A stretch of DNA of 64,000 nucleotides. It comes from Bradyrhizobium iriomotense. GTDB lineage: Bacteria > Pseudomonadota > Alphaproteobacteria > Rhizobiales > Xanthobacteraceae. The notes below the pieces were generated by a model. The model saw only the letters and a program-made list of their open reading frames with translations, was not told the DNA's origin and did not search any database. Where the stretch lies: NCBI RefSeq assembly GCF_018129405.1, contig NZ_JAFCLP010000001.1, positions 496,001 to 560,000 of the forward strand, written 5' to 3'. Positions 61,613 to 64,000 of this stretch are shown piece after piece. The first letter of the stretch is position 1. Each line of letters opens with the position of its first letter. The position numbers were made by a program, and so were the translations under genes.

Positions 61613-61644
61613 GCCCCCGGTTCTCCGCGAGCCGGGGGCTTTTT
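61613..61644 (+). terminator. Rho-independent terminator
   Basis: GCCCCCGG (61613-61620) pairs with CCGGGGGC (61632-61639), loop of 11, followed by TTTTT (61640-61644). It is 27 bases after the stop of the secreted-protein gene. Confidence 0.93.
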
Positions 61645-61678
61645 GCTGACATGAACTTGCCCGGTTGGACTTGCTGAG

Positions 61679-62524
61679 ATGGACCCGATCCGCAGACATC
61701 TGCTCAAGGCCGCCGGGCTATTCGTGGCCAGTCGCGCCTTCGCCGACGATCAACCGCCAATCCAGCGGGGAACGAACATGCAGCCTTCGTCGGTGAAGCC
61801 ACGTCACGTGCTCTGTTTCCTCGGCAAGAATGAAAGCCTGCTGCATCCGCCGAAAGCGATGGCCAAGACGATCGCCGATTTCGGCTTCGAGATCGACCGC
61901 ACCTATTCGCAAGCCAAGCCAGATCCGCACATGGAGCGGTCGTTCGGCGTGTGCTGGGACCGCGTCTTCCCGAAAGCGTGGTCCGCGGCAGACGAAGCGG
62001 CCGTCGTCAATCACAAGGCGGTGCTCTACGTTCTGAGCCCGCCGATGGATCAGCAGAAGGCGACGGCCTATTCAGCAGCCGCCTTGCAGATCGTGGACGA
62101 GATGTTCGACGCGGGCGCCATCGCTGCGAAAGGCGAAAGCGCCGGCGTCGCCCACGGCGTTGCGCGGTGGCGCAGCCTCGCAGATCAGGCGCGCACGGGC
62201 GCAAAGACCGGCCAGGGCATCGGCATCACGCTCGCCCTCGCCAAAGCGTGTCGTCTTGCCTTCGCCAAGCGCCCGCTCGGCGGCGATCACTACTACGAGA
62301 CCGTCGGCTATCACCTCGTCGGCCTGCCCGAGGTCTATGTCGCGAAATCGCGCGGCAATGAATGGTCCGCGGTGATGCTGATGGAGGAGATCGCCAACGC
62401 CATGGCCGAGCACGGCATCGAGGCGACGCTGCGCGACCGCAAGCTCACGCTCTCGCGCGAGCAGGACTACGCCGAGGACGACTTCAAGTTCAACCCGTAC
62501 GGGATCGTCCGGATCGAGGCGTGA
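61679..62524 (+). CDS. Protein of unknown function with a possible Tat signal
   Basis: 281 residues. The N-terminus MDPIRRHLLKAAGLFVAS looks like a Tat signal, followed by FADDQPP. An alternative start (ATG, codon 34, 61778) would give a cytoplasmic protein beginning MQPSSVKPRHVLCFLGKNES. The core has DFGFEIDRTYSQAKPDPHM, FGVCWDRVFPKAW, VLYVLSPPMDQQKAT and GLPEVYVAKSRGNEWSAVML. I do not recognise the family. The frame is well conserved in codon use, so it is a real gene. Confidence 0.75.
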   Translation: MDPIRRHLLKAAGLFVASRAFADDQPPIQRGTNMQPSSVKPRHVLCFLGKNESLLHPPKAMAKTIADFGFEIDRTYSQAKPDPHMERSFGVCWDRVFPKAWSAADEAAVVNHKAVLYVLSPPMDQQKATAYSAAALQIVDEMFDAGAIAAKGESAGVAHGVARWRSLADQARTGAKTGQGIGITLALAKACRLAFAKRPLGGDHYYETVGYHLVGLPEVYVAKSRGNEWSAVMLMEEIANAMAEHGIEATLRDRKLTLSREQDYAEDDFKFNPYGIVRIEA

Positions 62525-62544
62525 GTGCGAGGGCGGCGTTCTAG

Positions 62545-63336
62545 CTAGTCCTTGCGCGCGACGCATTCGCACCTGCATCGGAAATAGACCGCGTCCGGAT
62601 CGCGTCCCCAGGCCTCCCATCCGGCAAGCGCAGCCTGAATCTCATCGTCCGTCGCGAGCCCCTTGCCCACGAGTTGCGGCCTAAGCCCGAGCAGGCTCCG
62701 CCGCGCATCGGCGACAGCCTCGCTGCGGCTCTCCGCATCGGCACTGTGGTTGACGTAGCTGGCGCCCGTCCAGACCGGCGTAAAGCCGTGGGCACGGAGA
62801 ATGGAGCTCTGCCGCCGGCCGAAGCGTAGCGCCTGCGCATCATCGTGCTCATACCAGCGCTGCCAGAGATCGAGCGCGAGGCGCACGCCGTCGATCTCAG
62901 GGTGAAGAACATTGCCGCCGACATCGGCATCGCGGGTTGCGACGAGGCCACCCGGCTTCAGCACGCGTCGCGCTTCTGCCAGCGTTCGCGCCAGCACCGC
63001 CTGGCTTTGATGGTACAGCACCGCGTGAAAGAAAACGGCATCGAACGTTCCATCCTCGAACGGAAGCGCGGTCATATCGGCTTCGACGAAGGTCACGTTG
63101 GCAAGGCCAGCCTTCGCGGCAAGCTGATGGGCTGCGGCGATGGCCTTGGGCTCGATATCGACGCCGACGGCGTTTCCGACAATGCCTGCGAGCGCTGCGG
63201 TGATGGTCCCGGGTCCGCAACCGGCGTCGAGCAGGATCATGTCCGAGGTCAGGAACGGGACAAGAAAAGCGGCGCAATCGCCGCCGCGCTTCTGCTGAAA
63301 CGCCACGATGGAGCTGTCGTGCCGCATTGGCTGCAT
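62545..63336 (-). CDS. Class I SAM-dependent methyltransferase
   Basis: 263 residues with motif I LLDAGCGPGTITAALAG, an acidic residue after strand 2 (GVDIEPKAI), NVTFVEADMTALPFEDG and LKPGGLVATRDADVGG. These are the marks of a UbiE/Methyltransf_11-type enzyme. The C-terminal ~90 residues (DLWQRWYEHDDAQALRFGRR, then GFTPVWTGASYV) probably bind the substrate, which is unknown. It converges with the preceding gene. Confidence 0.9.
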   Translation of the reverse strand: MQPMRHDSSIVAFQQKRGGDCAAFLVPFLTSDMILLDAGCGPGTITAALAGIVGNAVGVDIEPKAIAAAHQLAAKAGLANVTFVEADMTALPFEDGTFDAVFFHAVLYHQSQAVLARTLAEARRVLKPGGLVATRDADVGGNVLHPEIDGVRLALDLWQRWYEHDDAQALRFGRRQSSILRAHGFTPVWTGASYVNHSADAESRSEAVADARRSLLGLRPQLVGKGLATDDEIQAALAGWEAWGRDPDAVYFRCRCECVARKD

Positions 63337-63351
63337 CCTCGGCCGGAACTC

Positions 63352-63376
63352 CGGCGCAGTCGTTCAGACTGCGCCG
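63352..63376 (-). terminator. Putative terminator hairpin after the MMPL gene
   Basis: CGGCGCAGTC (63352-63361) pairs perfectly with GACTGCGCCG (63367-63376), loop GTTCA. It lies between the stop of the MMPL-type gene (63403) and the methyltransferase start (63336) on the minus strand. No T-tract follows, so it may attenuate rather than terminate. Confidence 0.5.
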
Positions 63377-63402
63377 ATTCCATGTCCGACTGATGAAGCC
63401 GC

Positions 63403-64000
63403 TCAGATCGCCGGCTTGTCCGTGCCCTGCAGCTTGCCGTGCAGGTTGATCAGCCACATCGCCGTCGGCCTGAGGATGAAGAGGTCGGCGACGAGCGCCA
63501 TGACCATCGAGAAGGCGCTGAGCCAGCCGAACAGCCGCAGCGACGGCAGGTCGGAGAACACGGTGACGACGAGGCCGCAGGCCAGCACCACCGTGGTCAG
63601 GATCAGCGCAGGTCCGACCAGCACGGTCGCCCGCTCCACCGCGAGCGCCGAGCCGACGCCCGGCTTGCTCTCGAGCCTCAGGCGATTGAGGAAGTGGATG
63701 GTGGCGCTGAGCCCTAAGCCGAACGAGACTGTGAGCGCGACGACGCTGGCGAATTGCAGCCCCTCGCCCATCGCCCACAGCACCGTGCCCGACATCACCA
63801 CCGGGAAGATGCCCGGCAGGATGCAGGCGAACATCACGACCCAGGAACGGAAGGCAAGGCCGATGAAGATCGCGACCAGCGCGAATTCGACGGTGAGGCC
63901 GCGGTTCAGCTTCTCGATCATGCTGGCCGAGTTGCGCGCCGCAATGGCGGCAAGACCGGTCACCGCGATCTCGTAGCCAGGATGCTTCTTGCGGACGGCG
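63403..64000 (-). CDS. MMPL/RND-superfamily exporter, C-terminal part
   Basis: The gene continues past the window edge, so only its last ~199 codons are present, ending ...GKLQGTDKPAI. Four to five membrane spans are visible: TVEFALVAIFIGLAFRSWVV, VVMFACILPGIFPVVMSGTV, SVVALTVSFGLGLSATIHFL, then LTTVVLACGLVVTVFSD and WLSAFSMVMALVADLFILRP. This is the second transmembrane block of an RND/MMPL exporter, similar in layout to HpnN but a separate gene. The substrate is unknown. Confidence 0.88.
   Translation of the reverse strand, partial: AVRKKHPGYEIAVTGLAAIAARNSASMIEKLNRGLTVEFALVAIFIGLAFRSWVVMFACILPGIFPVVMSGTVLWAMGEGLQFASVVALTVSFGLGLSATIHFLNRLRLESKPGVGSALAVERATVLVGPALILTTVVLACGLVVTVFSDLPSLRLFGWLSAFSMVMALVADLFILRPTAMWLINLHGKLQGTDKPAI

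Overview
The window is GC-rich chromosomal DNA from an alphaproteobacterium, most likely Bradyrhizobium or a close relative in the Nitrobacteraceae. Three things suggest this: a complete hopanoid locus (hpnC-hpnD-hpnE-shc-hpnG, hpnH, ispH, hpnN, hpnO), an imuA-imuB-dnaE2 SOS cassette with an alphaproteobacterial LexA box (GTTC-N7-GTTC), and several families of nested palindromic repeats of the kind scattered through Bradyrhizobium genomes. I see no rRNA, tRNA, prophage, transposase or CRISPR array.

Layout. 0-4.2 kb: the end of a tripartite tricarboxylate transporter (tctC', tctB, tctA), then meaB and a pyroglutamyl peptidase. 4.4-6.6 kb: a Tat-exported beta-helix protein convergent with an Ala/Pro repeat protein. 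7-10 kb (minus strand): an ECF sigma factor, a membrane anti-sigma factor and a secreted subtilase in one operon. 10.4-12.8 kb: a membrane diguanylate cyclase and a DUF2336 protein. 12.8-14 kb (minus): a SigF-type ECF sigma factor with its NrsF-like membrane anti-sigma. 14-19.3 kb: an Ala-rich membrane protein, an enoyl-CoA hydratase, a TolC-type channel, a P-loop protein and an amidohydrolase. 19.3-23.7 kb (minus): an RND metal-efflux pump and its adaptor. 23.8-26.7 kb: a CoA-transferase, a small membrane protein and an SDR.

26.8-35.5 kb is a DNA-damage island. imuA-imuB-dnaE2 (minus) lies back to back with a radical SAM/HhH protein and a DUF4130-UdgX fusion (plus), and one LexA box sits in the shared intergenic space. 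Both imuB and dnaE2 carry in-frame palindromic repeat insertions that are translated. 35.5-41.1 kb: a PiT phosphate transporter, an M20 amidohydrolase, a GMC oxidoreductase and an alpha/beta hydrolase. 41.2-43.9 kb: a metallophosphoesterase, a cupredoxin, an ECF sigma factor and a zinc-finger anti-sigma in one operon. 44.0-44.6 kb: a higBA toxin-antitoxin pair behind two identical palindromic operators.

44.6-60.2 kb is the hopanoid locus. HpnD, HpnC and HpnE make squalene, Shc cyclises it, HpnH and HpnG build and trim the adenosyl side chain, HpnO aminates it, HpnN moves hopanoids to the outer membrane, and IspH feeds the isoprenoid pool. A 688-residue membrane protein of unknown role sits inside the locus between hpnH and hpnG. 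The right end (60.4-64 kb) holds a Cys-rich small secreted protein, two exported proteins of unknown function, a methyltransferase and the end of an MMPL/RND exporter.

Most notable observations: an anti-sigma factor whose periplasmic domain resembles the propeptide of the subtilase in its own operon, translated palindromic repeats inside imuB and dnaE2, and divergent SOS control that probably includes UdgX.
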